Assembly (NCBI RefSeq): GCF_000276665.1
Contig: NW_004955423.1
Coordinates: 2,948,811-3,012,810, forward strand
Source: Chinchilla lanigera
Lineage: Eukaryota > Chordata > Mammalia > Rodentia > Chinchillidae
Reading direction: 5' to 3'
Length of the DNA: 64,000 bases
The notes under the pieces were generated by a model, which was not told the origin of the DNA, made no database searches, and saw only the letters and a list, made by a program, of their open reading frames with translations. Of this stretch, positions 12,777 to 26,237 are shown in pieces. The position numbers were made by a program, and so were the translations under genes. How positions within the stretch are numbered: the stretch's first letter is position 1; each line of letters starts with the position of its first letter.

Positions 12777-13065
12777 GCTTTAGTTTCTTCTCCTTGCTGG
12801 GACAAAATACCTGATACAGCACCAAGGTGGAAAGATTTATTTAGGCTCAAATTTTGTAGAGGATTGGGTCCACAGTCTGTCTGGTTCTACGGGAGGGCAG
12901 CTTGGCAGAAGACCACAGCAGAGGGCCATGGCAGAGGAGAAACTGAGAGAGATCAAAGCCAGCGAGATTTGATGGTCCAAGACAAGCAAGTTGAGTCACA
13001 AACCACAGAAGAGAGCTGAAGTCCAGTGTGTCAACTGACTGGTCAAAGGGCACCATATCAGGAAG
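12777..13065 (-). mobile_element. MaLR-type LTR fragment, antisense
   Basis: TTTAGTTTCTTCTCCTTGCTGGGACAAAATACC … AAGATTTATTTAGGCTCA … GGCAGAAGACCACAGCAGAG follow the antisense LTR layout. Confidence 0.65.
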
Positions 13066-13185
13066 AGATAAGGGTCAGAAAGAAGCTGGGATATGAACTG
13101 AGAATTTAAAACCCAGTAGATGAAAGTGCAGAGAAGAAGTCAGAAGCAGAAGACAAAGGAGGAGGGAGAGACTGGGGAAAAAAAA

Positions 13186-13470
13186 TTTTTTGACCAATTT
13201 TGCATGCTTATATCTGGTGATATGAACGACTAATTGGAGGACAACAATATGCAGTATAACAACCACTGGTGAATTCCTACCATCTGGTTTGGTGAAGCTC
13301 TGTGTCATTTCTAATTTTTTAAAATTATTTTTTATTCTCTTTAATGGTTTGATCAATCTTGCATTCTTACATCTGGTAATCTGAGCAACTTCATTGAAGG
13401 TAACAATATGTAATATAAGAACCACTGTTAATTCCTGTCATTTTGTTTTGAAACCCTGTATCATTTTTAT
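13186..13470. repeat. Diverged two-copy tandem duplication (~160-bp period)
   Basis: Copy one (about 13186-13310) and copy two (about 13346-13470) share in order: TTTGA(C/T)CAAT, CATCTGGT, AACAATATG, TATAA.AACCACTG, AATTCCT, CTGT.TCATTT. On the minus strand the two copies translate to similar peptides sharing ILHIV, ITR and K.A.L.K. Confidence 0.7.
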
Positions 13471-14164
13471 TGTTTGTGCCTTGTTTTGTCTTTCACTATG
13501 TTGTTGTTATTTTATTATTTTTATTCCTTTATAAAAAACTCAAGATGATCAATTTTAATTAATTATATTAATGATTACATCATTATAATTTCTTACCTGT
13601 GGGGGAAAAATTTAAATCTTAAATGTATCAATATATGCTGTGTATTTTGCAAAAAAAAAAACCCCAGTGATTGAAGTAAGTTATTTTATATAAGAAAGGA
13701 AAAAAGCTAAGGGAGATTTTATGGCAGTGATGGGCTAGATCGATGTCAAAGAGCTCCAGAGAAAAACCAACAAACCCAAATTGGCATAAGAAGTGGACAG
13801 GGTGAAGATTTAGTGTTTTATGAAAAAAATTAATTTAGGATAGTGTAAATTTAATCACAAGGAAGAAAGAGTCAAGAGTCAGTACATTAAAATCTGTAAG
13901 TTATATTATAGGCTTGGGATAGTCTATCACTGGTATGTCTTAGACTTTTTATCAACATGTTTTGTTTTGTTTTGTTTTTTGCTTTACCCTGTTAACCATG
14001 TTAAACTGATTCTTTTTATTTAATTATCAGGTTTATAGAATACCACTTAAGTAAAGAATATTTAAAAGTGTAATATGACGTATGTGTTGGCTCTTTCCAA
14101 TGGATAAATAATTACCTATAGTGACTGTAAGAATGTATTCAAGGCCACACTTTAAAATTAGTTA
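13471..14164. other. AT-rich intergenic DNA
   Basis: Nothing recognisable. Confidence 0.5.
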
Positions 14165-17100
14165 GAGGAGGACTTCCAGGAAGATGGCAGAGTGATAAGT
14201 AGCACTAAATCAGCTAATTCAAGAGTCAGAATCCAGAAACTGGAAAATAACAACATGAGGAAGAAAAGAAGGAGGGAGGTGGGTTCCTCAGATCCAGGAA
14301 GTATCTAAAGGAAAAATTGGAGCCTACAAAGAAATTGAAGAGTAAGACCATAATGCAGAAAAAGGAAGGGGCAGTTTGCACTTTCTCCCCAGCTCCTGGA
14401 ACATGGTGAGAAAAGATAAGATTGAACTATAGAGACACAGTGAAAGCAAGGAACTCCAGAAGCGTTCAAGGAGAAATGTACCAGTGGTTTGAGTAGAGAA
14501 TGCTGTGTGCTACAACAGCTGGTGAGTGACTCTGGTCCAAGTATTTGCCATATTCTCTGGAGAGAGTGCCTGGTAGGACACCGTCTTAAGGAGAGGTCAG
14601 CTGAATCTGGTACTTTTAGCAACCACAAGCTGGCTTTATCTAAGGGCTTCCAGTGTTAAACTCCCACAGTGACTGAGAGAGACATCCATGGTCAGGAAGC
14701 CATGGTCAAGCCAGCAAGAGATACTCAGAGTGGCATAAACTAAATGACTTGGGCTCCACCCCATGACCAGAGACCAGGTTGAGCCTGAATTTCTGTGGAT
14801 TCGAAAGTCCCAAACCAGCACACAGCCCTAATCCTACTGCCAGCTTCCTGGGATTGTCCAGCATGGAGCTGGGATCTAACAGGCTCTCTTGTCTACCAGT
14901 GAGAGAAGAGTCATGCCTTGGACTGAACGCTACCACAAAACTGTAGATCCAAAGATAACCAGAGACTTGAAATCACAGAGAAGTACCCCACTTTGATTGC
15001 TTGTTTTTGGTTTTTTTTTTGTGTGTGTGTGTGTGTGTGAATGTGAATATTTTTGGTTTTTTGTTATGTTTTGTCCTTGTTTTTGTTTTCTCCTCCTTTG
15101 CTTACCTCCTGTCTTCTTCACAAGTTTCATGAGGCTTGGATAATCTTCATTTGTCCTTTAACCTTGCTTCTAATCTCTTTTCTTCTTTTATTTCTCTATT
15201 TTTTCCTGCATCTCCCTTTTAAGTTTTCTCCCTTTAGGGTAAACTTAGCTATTCTACTTGCAGATAAAATAGATTTCAAGGAAGCCTGATCAGAAGAGAC
15301 AAAGATTACTGCATACTTGTTAAAGGAACAATCCAAGAAGAAGAGATAATAATCATAAATACATATGCACCAAATATTGGTGCATCTAAATATATACAAC
15401 AAACACTAATGGATGTGAAAAATCAAATAAGCATTAATACAGTTTTAATGGGGGACCTCAATTCCCCACGATCACAAAACAACAGATCAACTAGACAAAA
15501 AATTGACAAAGGAATATCAGAGCTGAAGCAAATCTTTGAATAAATAGAACTAGTAAATATCTGTAGAGTGTTGCACTCAACAACAGGATGTATATTCTCC
15601 TCAGCAGCACCTGGGGCTTTCTCCAAAACAGACCACATACTAGCTCACAGAACATGCTTAAGTGAATGCAAAGGAATTGAAATTATCCCATAGATGATAT
15701 CAGATCATAGTGCAATGAAATTAGAAATCAATAGCAAAAGAAATCACAAAAACTACATAAACACACGGAAATTAACTAATATCCTCCTGAACAACCAATG
15801 GGCCACAGATGAAGTTAAAGAAGAAATTAGATAATGTCTACAATTAAGCTATAACACCAGTACAATATACCAGAACTTATGGAACACAATGAAAGCAGTC
15901 CTGTGGGTGAAATCCATATTGCTGAATTCCCACATCAGAAAAACAGAGCTCAGGTAAGTAACCTAGTGATAAAATCCAAGGTTCTAGAAAAAGAAGAGCA
16001 AATTGAACCCAAAGCTCATACAAGAGAGGAAATTATAAAGATCAGAGAAGAAATTAATGCAATTGAAATGAAGAAAACAATACAAATAATCAATGATTTG
16101 AAGAGTTGATTCTTTGAAAGGTTATATAAAATAGACAAATCTTTAGTGAACCTGATCAAAGAAAGAAAAGACCTAAATCCATGCAATTAGGGATAAAAAG
16201 GATGAAATCACAACAGATCCTGCAGAAACACAGAGGATCACCAGTACCTACTGTGAGAACCTGTACTCTAGTAAGATGGAAAACTTAGAAGAACTGGACG
16301 GGTTCCTAGATACATATGAATTACCAAAGCTGAATCAAGAAAGTATAAAAATTCTACATAATCCAATGTCAGTCAGATAATTAAATAGTTACTTCTTACT
16401 TGAAGAAGTAATCTTTAAAAACTACCAACAAAGAAAAGCCCAGGTCCTGATGGATTCACTATTGAATTTTACAAAAAATTTAAAGAATATCTAATGCCAC
16501 CACTCCTCAAACTCTTTAACAAAATTGAAAGGGAAGCAGTACTCAGTCATTTTGGAAGCAAGCAAAACTCTAATACCAAACGAGACAAGGATTTAACCAA
16601 AAAAGAGAACTACAGGCCAACTTCCTAATGAACACAGATGCAAAAATCCTTAGTAAGATACTAGCAAACAGAATGCAGCAAATCATCAAAAAGATTATAC
16701 ACTATGTCGAAGTAGGATTCATCCCATGAATGCAGGAATGGTTCAACATATGCTAATCAATGAATGTAATACACCACATTAACAGAAGCAAGGACAAAAA
16801 CCACATGATCTTCTCAATAAACACAGAAAAAGTATTTGATAAGGTTCAGTACCCATTCATAATAAAACCCTAAAGAAAATTTGATAGAGGCCTTATCTCA
16901 ATCTGATACAAGCTATCTATGACAAACTAACAGCCAACAATATACTAAATAGTCAAAAACTGAAAGCTTTTACTCTAAAATCAGGAACAAGATAAGAATG
17001 CTCAGTGTCAACACTCCCATTCACTATAGTCCTGGAAATACTAGTCAGAACAATTAGACAAGAGAAAGAAATAAAAGGAATGTGGATAGGCAAGGAAGAA

Positions 17101-17184
17101 TTTAAATGATCATTATTTACTGATAGCATACTGATCCCAAAAACTCCACAAAAAACCCCCACAAACAAATAAACAAACAAATGA
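14165..17184 (+). mobile_element. L1 5' part: 5' UTR and broken ORF2, ORF1 missing
   Basis: It opens GAGGACTTCCAGGAAGATGG, typical of an L1 5' end. 14165-15220 is 5' UTR and a pyrimidine-rich tract; the sequence then enters the endonuclease part of ORF2 in mid-domain (ADKIDFKEA … ITAYLLK) without an ORF1. The reverse-transcriptase region follows with frameshifts and stops to about 17150. The nested MaLR begins at ~17185 and the L1 resumes at ~19457. A diverged flank pair (AAAATTAGTTAGAG at 14153; AAAACGAGTCAGAG near 21411) may be the target duplication. Confidence 0.85.
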
Positions 17185-19456
17185 GATTGCCTTGGCTACT
17201 CTCTCATTGCTGAGACAAAGTACCCAACACCCAAAGTTAAAGGAGAAAAGGTTAATTTAGCTCACGGTTTGTGGAGGTTTCAGTCCATAATAGGCTGGTT
17301 CCAATGCAGGGTGGCACATGTCAGAGGGGCAACATTTTACGGAAGTGGAAGACAGCAAAAGCAATGATGGAAGGAGGAGACAAGCTTCTTTCTGTCCCTT
17401 GTATTGTATCCAGACTAGTGGAATTAAGGTAGTACCAACCCAATCAGTGGACTGATCCAGCAATTACCTACTCTTAATCCCCACACCCTTAATACCAACA
17501 TTGCACTACAAATCTATCACACATTCTAGATTCATCCACCTCTAAAAAAAACCTCTAGGACCACATGAGGTTTTGGAGGGACATCTAGACACAAACCATA
17601 ACATTCTACCCTTGGCCTCCCCAAAGACTCATGCACATTTCCTTATGTAAAAGGCATTTATCCCATCTCCAAGCGTGCCAAAGTCCTAAAAGTTTCAGCA
17701 TTGCTGAAAAATCCAAGTCCAAAGTCTCCTCTGAGCAAGTTCAAATCCAAACTCTTAGCTGAAAACCTTGTAGAGATGAAAAGAAAGTTAAACACTTCCA
17801 ACATTCAATGGCACAAGGTAGACATTGCCATTTCAAAAATTATAAACAGGGCTATACAAAGGAATGAGATCAAAACAAGTACAAAACCCAGCAGGGAAAA
17901 CATTAAATTCTGTAGTTCTATGTCCAGCATCTGAGGCAATCTATAGCGAGGGGTGAACTCCAAAGAGTTTGGGTGGCTCTGCCACTATGGCACTTCTGGT
18001 CATTGTAGCTCCTTGGCTTCTGTCTTGGGTCTACTCTGCTCCCTCCTTGCAGTTTTCCTCAGATGATTCACATTCTTGGCTTGTCCAAACTTCTGGAGTC
18101 TCTGCTGCATATTTGGCTTCACACTCACATCTTCACACACTACCCTGTCAGGAACACACTGCCTGGCCTGCCAGGCCTTCTTCTAAAATCTGGATAGAAG
18201 CATTCTTGACCCCACAACTTTTACATTCTGCGTGCATTTAAAACCAACACCATGTAGATGACACACAGCTAGAGCTGTGGCCAGACTTCTCAGTCTTAGT
18301 TATTTGGGTTGAGTGCCTGGATTGCTGAGCACTATGAACCCAATTCCAACGAAAAAATTCTCTAGCCTGCCACCATTCTGGAACATGGTGTTCTTTGGTT
18401 TTATTCTCAGAGCAAAGTCTTTCACTTTTGCAATTTTGAGGCTGCAAAGGCTGGAGTCCTTCTTCTTCTTGTGATGCCTCAGGCCATCTTTTCTATTCTC
18501 CTGTTTCTTCTCAGCAATCAAGATCTCCATTGCTTTATCTTTGCCATCCACAGCTTTACTGGAGCTTCCTTTCTGGCCAAATTCATAATGTTTTAAATCA
18601 TTCTACTAGGCTCTTTGTTCTTAATTCTCAACATCAATCTAGCTAAAAGCCTGAATATGCCACCACTTCAACATTAGACTGCCTTAAAATTTCTTCTGGA
18701 GGATTAATTATCCCACTGACCTTAATCTCAGTCTCAGGCAATGTCTCTGGACACAAGCAAAATGCAGACAAACATTCTGCCAAGGTATAACACACATTTT
18801 CTGGAGTCTAACAGCCAATGCAATCCTTCCCAGCAGAAACCTCTCAAGCCTGGACTTTATCAGAAGGATTTCTGTTAGCTTTCTGCTCTTCTGAGCTCTA
18901 ACCAGAATCTACCATACAGTACAGTCTAAGGTGCTCTAGCTCTATTTTTTTTATCTGGCATCTCTGAATCATTTCCACAAGCCATTCCCAAAGCCTCTGA
19001 ACCACATGATAAGTTACAGTCACAGCAATGACCCCACTCTCAGTACCAAATTCTGTCTTCATTACCTTTCTCTCATGAGTGAGACAAAATACCCAACATC
19101 CAAAGTTAAAAGGGGAAAAGTTTATTTTGCTCACAGTTTTTGGAGGTTTCAATCCATAATAGGCTGGCTCCAATGCAGTGTGGCACATGTCAGAGGGGCA
19201 ACAGTTCATGGCAGTAGAAGACAGAAAAAGCAATAATGAAGGGGAAAGACAGTCCATATTGTGTCCTGTCTATCAGGATTAGGGCTATGCCAATCCAATC
19301 AGTGGAGTGATCCAGCAATCACTCACCTTAATCCTTGCACCCTTAATCTCAGTATTGTACTACAAGTCAGCCACACACTCTAGATTCAGCCAACTCTAAA
19401 AAACCCCTATGACTGCACAAGGCTTTGGGGGGACATCTAGACACAAACCATAGCAT
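17185..19456 (-). mobile_element. MaLR (ERVL-type) provirus nested in the L1
   Basis: Two direct LTR copies (17185-17602 and about 19051-19456) share long stretches such as CAGTCCATAATAGGCTGG/CAATCCATAATAGGCTGG and GGGACATCTAGACACAAACC. They flank about 1.45 kb of internal sequence. Read on the minus strand, the internal part opens TTTGGTACTGAGAGTGGGG, the usual start of a MaLR internal region next to the LTR. No gag, pol or env frame is intact or recognisable. It is a non-autonomous, decayed element. Confidence 0.85.
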
Positions 19457-21415
19457 AGACATAATAACCGAATATGGCAGGTAGCAGCATCAAAGTCAAC
19501 ACTCAGACATCAATAGTATTCCTTTGTATGAATAACAAACTCACTGAGAGAAATTAGGGAAACAGTACCTTTCACAATAGCATCAAGAAAAAGGAAATGT
19601 TTAGGAATCAATCTAATGAAGGAATTGAAAGATGTATACATTGAAAACTACAGTACTCTGACAAAGCAGATCAAAGAGGATATCAGAAAATAGAAAGATA
19701 CCCCTGTTCTTGGATAGGCAGAACCAATATAATGAACATGGTCATACTTCCAAAACTGTTAACATAATCCCAACCAAAATAGCAGTAGCATACCTCACAG
19801 AACTAGAGAAAATAACCCTAAAACTTCTATGAAACAAGAAGAGACTTGGAATACGAAAGCAATTCTGGACAACAAGGGTAACCCCGGGAGCATCACAATC
19901 TCTGATTTGAAGCTATAGTACAAAGGTACAGTAATAAAAATTGCATGATAGTGGCAAAAGTGCAGAGGATCAGTGGAATAGATTAGAAAATGCAGAAACA
20001 ACTCCAAGTGTATTCAGCTACCTCATCTTTGACAAAAGGGCCAAACACCATCACTGAAAGTAAGACAGCCTCCTTAAAAAATGGTGCTGGGAAAACTAGC
20101 TTTCCACATGGCAAAAATTGAATTTATACTCATATCTCTCACCATACACTAAACTGAAATAAAAATAGATCAAAGATATAGATATAAAAACAGAAACACT
20201 TAATCTGCTGGAAGGTAGAATAGATAAAACTTGAAGACATAGGTGTAGGCAAAGACTGTGTGGAGAAAATGTACAAGAAGTATCACTTGGTAGTATTACC
20301 AGTTTCACAGGAAATATTACGAAGATTCACCCACTAGGATCACATCAAATTAAAAAGCTTTTGCAGAGCAAGAAAAACTAACAGTAAAGAGACAACCCAC
20401 AGAATGGGGAAATGTTTTTACCAGCCACTATTTGTGCAAAGGACTAACATCTACGATATCTAAATAACTTAAAAAAAATCAGACCCCCCCTTCCAATGTA
20501 TAAACCCAATCCAAAATGGGCATCTAAAATGAATAAACACTCCTCAGATGAAGAAGTACAAACAGCAAATCAATATATGAAAAAATGTTTACTATCACTG
20601 GTCATTCGAGAAATGTCAATTAAAACCCTAAGATTTCATCTCAGTCCAGAAAGAATGGCTATCATCAAGAAAAAAATCAAACAACAACAAATGCTGGAGA
20701 GGCTATAGGGAAAAAGGAACACTTCTCCAGTGTTGGTGGGAGTGTAAATTGGTGCAACCACTATGCAAATCAGTATGGAGTGTCCTCATAAAATTAAAAG
20801 AAGTTTCATTTAACCCAGATGTACCCCTTCTAGGTATCTTCCTGAAAGAGTTAAAAGCATCATATCACAATGATATATGCATACCCATATTTACAGCTGC
20901 ACAATTTATATTAGCTAAGTCTTGGAAACAGCCCATATGCCCATCAACAAATGCATGGACTAAGAAAATGTTATTTTTATATACAGTGAAGTACTGCTTT
21001 GCCATAAAGAAGGATGAACTTTGAGTCATTTTAAGTGAATGGATGCATTTTGAGACCATAATGTTAAGTGAAATCAGACACACAAGTTTCAGTGTCACAT
21101 TGTTTCTCCTGTGTGAAAAAAACCAAAGTGTAAATAAGAAATGAAATGGAGGATAGCTATTTGGAAGAAGGACAAACATGTTCAAATGGGAACTGGAATA
21201 AGGAAGGGGTGAAGAGGCAGAGAAGGAACGGGAAAAAGACAATGAAAGTGGGAAAATGGAAAAAAGCTTTTGTGAATGGGGAGGGGAAGAAGGGTTGAAT
21301 GGAGGGGAGGTAAGTGGGGGAAAAAGAATTAAGATATATTATATACAGGTGTAATTCCCTATGATGAAGGTGGTTATTACATATGACAAATATGCACTAA
21401 TAATAAGTTTAAAAA
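19457..21415 (+). mobile_element. L1 3' part: ORF2 C-terminal half and 3' UTR
   Basis: It continues the L1 of 14165-17184 after the nested LTR element. Typical late ORF2 blocks are readable in pieces (MVQPLCKSVWSVL, IPIFTAAQF, TVKYCFAIKKDE), with stops and frameshifts. A purine-rich 3' UTR and an A-rich end close it near 21415. Confidence 0.85.
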
Positions 21416-21974
21416 CGAGTCAGAGGAAAATTTAATGTTATTTAATATATGAAGACCTGGAAAGATTAAATAAAGAATTATATAAAGACTCAGCATTTTT
21501 CATTTTTGACAATATGCAGGGTTGTCAGAGTTCCATATGCATGTAACTATATAATAAATGTTTTAACATTTAGTGTTGGTGAGATCTGTTGCTTCATTAT
21601 ATTCTTTAGAAAATAATAGGCTTATCATGTTTTTGTGTCATAGGCAGAAAGAAGTAATTTAGTATATGTAAGTACAAAGGGATATATCTTTACTAATACA
21701 TTAAAACTTAACACTGTTTTTCTCCTCTAACAATTTAAATATTCAATAATAACCATAATCATAATCATAACAATATAATAATGCAAATGTTTGTTAGTGA
21801 TCCTCACAATGTAAGTTTTCCTGTGCCAGGCTTTATATGTGTCTCATTTCTTCACTGACACCTTTTTAGGAGGGTACTCTTTCTTCTGTTTTAAAGAAAA
21901 TTCTGTCATAATAATAACATTGTGTGTAGGAAAAAAAGAGCCCCCTAGTGGCCTAAAAGAGAGTAATTAACATA
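21416..21974. other. Intergenic DNA, possible MIR at 21790-21900
   Basis: Nothing firm apart from a weak MIR-like stretch. Confidence 0.4.
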
Positions 21975-22105
21975 AATTTGAGCCAGGAATGGTGGTGCAG
22001 GCCTATAATCCCAGCACTGGGGATGCTGAGGCAGGAGGATTGCCTCGAGGCAAGCTTGGACAACATAGTGAGACCCTGTTTCAAAACAAACAAACAAACA
22101 AATGA
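21975..22105 (+). repeat. B1 SINE
   Basis: TGAGCCAGGAATGGTGGTGC … CCTATAATCCCAGCACTGGG … GTGAGACCCTGTTTC and a (CAAA)n tail. Confidence 0.9.
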
Positions 22106-25100
22106 ACTTGATATGCATCCACTAGGATATGTGCAGATTTTAGAAAACACTATTTGGAGTTATAATTTTTCCCTAATAGAGTGATCTACTTTATTTTGTA
22201 AGATATATAGATTAATGATTATAGATTTCAAAAAGATCTTCTATTGTATTGTTTAGGTCAAAGTAAACTATAATAAAATTTCCACTTGTTTTCATTCACT
22301 TCCAATAGGAAAAAAAATTGAGGATTTATAAGAAAATTATTTTAAACCCTACAAAAGAACACAGAAGCATACTGAGAGAAAACCTAAATCCAAGAGCTTG
22401 TCAGAAATGTGCAGAAATCTCAGCAGGCAAATATGAAATGTTTTTGCCATACCCAGCAGACCATGTATTGAAACCCTGAGACACAAAACAAGCCCATCAA
22501 AGCAGGAATCATCTAGAGAGAAGAAAATAACCAGTCTATCACTTAAGGCATAGGGTTTAAAATATTAAAGATGAGGTAATACCTTATAAAGGACTCTGAG
22601 GCTATTGTTAAAATAGAATTTGCTGAGAGACTACGGTTTAGTGTTTAGGAACTCTAGCAAGTTCCCTAAAGCTGTTTGAGTTGATCCCACTCTTCTCTTG
22701 TACTAGGATCACTATGATTAAAGGGCTACAGAATCATAGAAAACTTGGACCCTGTTTATTCCTGTTTGCCCTTGAAGTTATTTCCAGTAGCATCATAGTA
22801 TACTATGGATAGGCCAAAAGGAAAAAAGGAAAGAAAAAGAAAAAAAGAATAAAGAGCAAAAGAAAAGAAAGAAAAGGAACTTTTCAACAGCACAATGCCA
22901 ATTTGGTGGTTTTGAATTTCAAATTGAATCAACTGATCAAGTAGTATCATAAAATTTTTTATTTTACTACATAGCAATAATAATTTACATATCACTTCTC
23001 AGCCTTTTGGCTAAGATCAAGTGATAGTAATTTACCAACACATCCCTATAAAACATGTAGTTGATTGGTACTATTTAGTCTGATTTTCTTTTGTATTGTT
23101 TGAAAAGAAATTGTGTTTATTCTTCTTTCCTAATGATGATTTCATATTAACCTTAGGTTACAAAAATTATAAAGAAGGAATGAACATATTTCATATTAAA
23201 TTAATTTTCATCTACCAAGAATTAATGAACACATTTTTAGAAAGGCACTGTATTTTTCACTCTTAGTAACAACACATCTTGCATATTAATACATACTGCT
23301 TCTCTGGATCTGGCCAGAAGTAGCAGACTATTCCTATTCAATGTTTAGTTTTCCCGTCAAAACAGTCCTCAGAGGAAAAAGCCCAAGACATCAATGATAA
23401 CTCAGCATGAGTGGTGGAATACATACTATTACTCAGACATTAGCCTCTTGCAGATTGTCACTTTTCCAAACTGGATAAGAAAAAGAGACACCTTTGTAAC
23501 CTGTGCTAAAAGTCAGAAAAATGTTCAGAATATTTTCACCCTCTTTTTAACACCAGAATATACAACTTTTTACTCAAATTCTAACCAATTTTTTAAACTA
23601 TTGAACAATTCCTTTCATATGAGCAGGGAAGGAGGTTTCTATATCTGCATTTAGGAAACCGAAATAAATTTTTCACAACTGTTAACCTATCTACCATGGG
23701 AAAAAGAGCATCTAATTTAAACTGATATTTACCAAAATGAAGAGTACTAAATAAAACTTAAACATTATTCTACTAAGAAATAGATAATGGTTGTCTAGGG
23801 AATAGATATGAATGGTATCACAGATTAGAGTCACAAATAATATACACGTGACATATAGATGACTCTTCATGTAAACTGTAAAACTCCAGGGAATCCCTAG
23901 CTCTGACTAATGCACCAGAGCATGGACAGAGAAACACAAAAGCGAAGGATCTGAGAGGATGCAGTCCTGGTCCCTGGAACTGCTTCTGCCCTTGATTTAG
24001 TCAGAACTACTTACTGCTTGTTTTGTGTTTTGAGTTTTTATACAAGACTTTTTCTTCTAGTGTTGGAGTATTTTTATTATTTTATCTAATTCACTGGCTT
24101 ATGGACCTATGTTAGATTATAGCTCAGAATCTAGATAGATAATACAAAAAGAAGAAACGTAGGTCTCCCTCAAAGAGAAGGACACATTTTTAACTTAAAA
24201 ATGAAATCAGAGGTCAGAATTCCTTAATAGTGAAAGATTATTCAAACAAGAGTATTGCAACTATCTTAGCCATATTTGATGATGCTGGGGGAAAGTGTCT
24301 ATTCCCAGAAAATGTTTGAAAGCTGTCACATAATATTACTTTAATATATATGTCCAAATTGTAAAATAGAGTATGTTCTACAGAATTAGATCCTACCCTC
24401 TAGGAATTATTACTCTAGCTACCAAGTATATAGAAACAAGAATATTCTAAACATAACAGAAATACATGGCAAAATATTTGTAGTTTGCCTAAGTTCATTG
24501 ATCAACTCTGCATGCTCATGGTTTGGAAATAGCTATTATTTTCTGATATTCACTGAGAAGTTAAGATTTCTAGAGCTTCCATTGACAGAGAATTAGCTAG
24601 CATTTTTAAGGTAGAGATGTCCTAAAGAATTTGAAAAATAACAACATTTATCCAACCTTAGACATAGGTGTTCTTTTTTACATTATGCTACCTTATTTGA
24701 GAAAATAGAGCGAAGAAAATCCTCCCTACTCTACAGAAGCCCTCTTGAATGGAACCTATAAAAAGTTGAACATGGAATACTTGTTGGAAATTGCTCTTGA
24801 TTTTATGAAATACAGTATATATTTTAAATTTAATGTGACCAACTTGTGAATATGTTTCTAATGGGAAAAGAAATACTATTCAAGTAATTCTATTTCTGAG
24901 AAGAAATACACCTTCATAATCACATTGATTAAATTTTTTTCACATTGATTTAATTTATAAAACTTCATCAAACTGATTAAATAAGCTACATGACCGTAGC
25001 CTAAGAAGAAAGTATTCTAAAAGAAAATAAATTGAAAGACACACAGACACATTTAGTAGCATTCATGTAAACTTCCAACAAACCAATTTGGAGCTTTAGT

Positions 25101-25920
25101 TCTTTGACTTTCATGAGTGATCCTTAACTTTAGAAATGGAGATCCTAAAACTAAAAGGAGAAACTGTACAAATAATATGGCTTTACTTCAGATGTCTTTC
25201 AGTGGAGAGCCACGTGAAACATACTTTTCAATGAAAGACTTATTTAGGTCACAAGTTTTAAAAAGGAATGCAGTTGCAAAAGATTAGAGGTTATAAGTAC
25301 ATTATGGGACATTAGTTATAATTCAGGTTTACTGGTGATTGTTTTGATAATAACTTTCTTATATATAAATTTATGAGTAACATTGCTTTTAACGTTCTAT
25401 GAATTATGGGAAAGAAATGATCAATTAAAGAGTCATTTACTCTTCTCTGTGCCGAATACTGCACTAAGAATATGACACTTGCCTTTCAGAAACAAATATA
25501 TAAGGCAATAACAACAGTACAGTGTGGTTGTTGTTGCTGACAATATTGCTGACTTCTGATGGGAGTATGAAGGAAGAACTGGAAGGTAGCAAATGAAGGC
25601 AGTTAAACAAGTTAGGGAATTATAATGGTCACCCTTAAGGATGAGGAAGATTTGAATAAGACAAATGGCAGTAAAGAGGAAAAAGGGATTGAGAGCTAGT
25701 GAATAGAATCAGTGGGGCTGGGTGATAGACTACAGAGAAGGGATTAAGTTTGTTAGAGAGTTAGAAATCATTACATAACATACTCAATACTCTGGCTTTT
25801 CAAAAGACCACTTTGAGACTTTTCTACTCTCATTATTGAAAAATGCTGCTTTTATCAAGGCAAGTTGTGTAATCCAGACAGATGAGTACTAAGAAATAAC
25901 AAGGCTCAAAATCAACAAGT
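22106..25920. other. Unique AT-rich intergenic DNA
   Basis: Apart from the U2 fragment at 22991-23023 I recognise no gene, RNA or repeat family here. This is the longest repeat-poor stretch in the window. Confidence 0.5.
22991..23023 (+). pseudogene. Tailless U2 snRNA 5' fragment (nt 1-33)
   Basis: The 33 bases match U2 nt 1-33 except for two G-to-A changes at the same two CpG sites. An imperfect duplication flanks it: ATAATAATTTAC before, ATAGTAATTTAC after (one mismatch). There is no A-tail. Confidence 0.85.
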
Positions 25921-26012
25921 GGGCTGGGGATATAGCTTAGGGGCACAAACTCCTGACTGGCAAGTGCAAAGTCCTGAGTTCAATTCCCGGTACCAAAAAA
26001 AGAGAAAAAAAA
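25921..26012 (+). repeat. ID-type SINE
   Basis: GGGCTGGGGATATAGCTTAG … GAGTTCAATTCCCGGTACC with an A-rich tail. Confidence 0.92.
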
Positions 26013-26237
26013 AAATCAAAAGCAATAAGATATTTTACTGTTTAACCAGAGCTACAGTGTGTGGGACATTTGTAAATCAGAGAAGAAAGTAGCTGGTTTA
26101 TTTCTTGGAAGAACAAGACTGTGGTAGGAAGGTTAACTTTTCTTATTAAAAACCACAGTGTAGGAATAGTCCTTCCCATCATTCAAGATTTGGAAGATAG
26201 AGATTATTTATACCTAATATTTATTTATTTGTTGCGC

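Noticed and set aside
13075..13425. 116-codon minus-strand frame as a gene
   Set aside because: No start context, splice support or family; its internal repetition is explained by the tandem duplication. Kept only as a finding.
14165..21415. Functional L1
   Set aside because: ORF1 is absent and ORF2 is broken by stops, frameshifts and a nested LTR element.
22812..22822. Further antisense U2 fragment (GGCCAAAAGG)
   Set aside because: Only ten bases match and the surroundings are a purine-rich run; chance is the better explanation.
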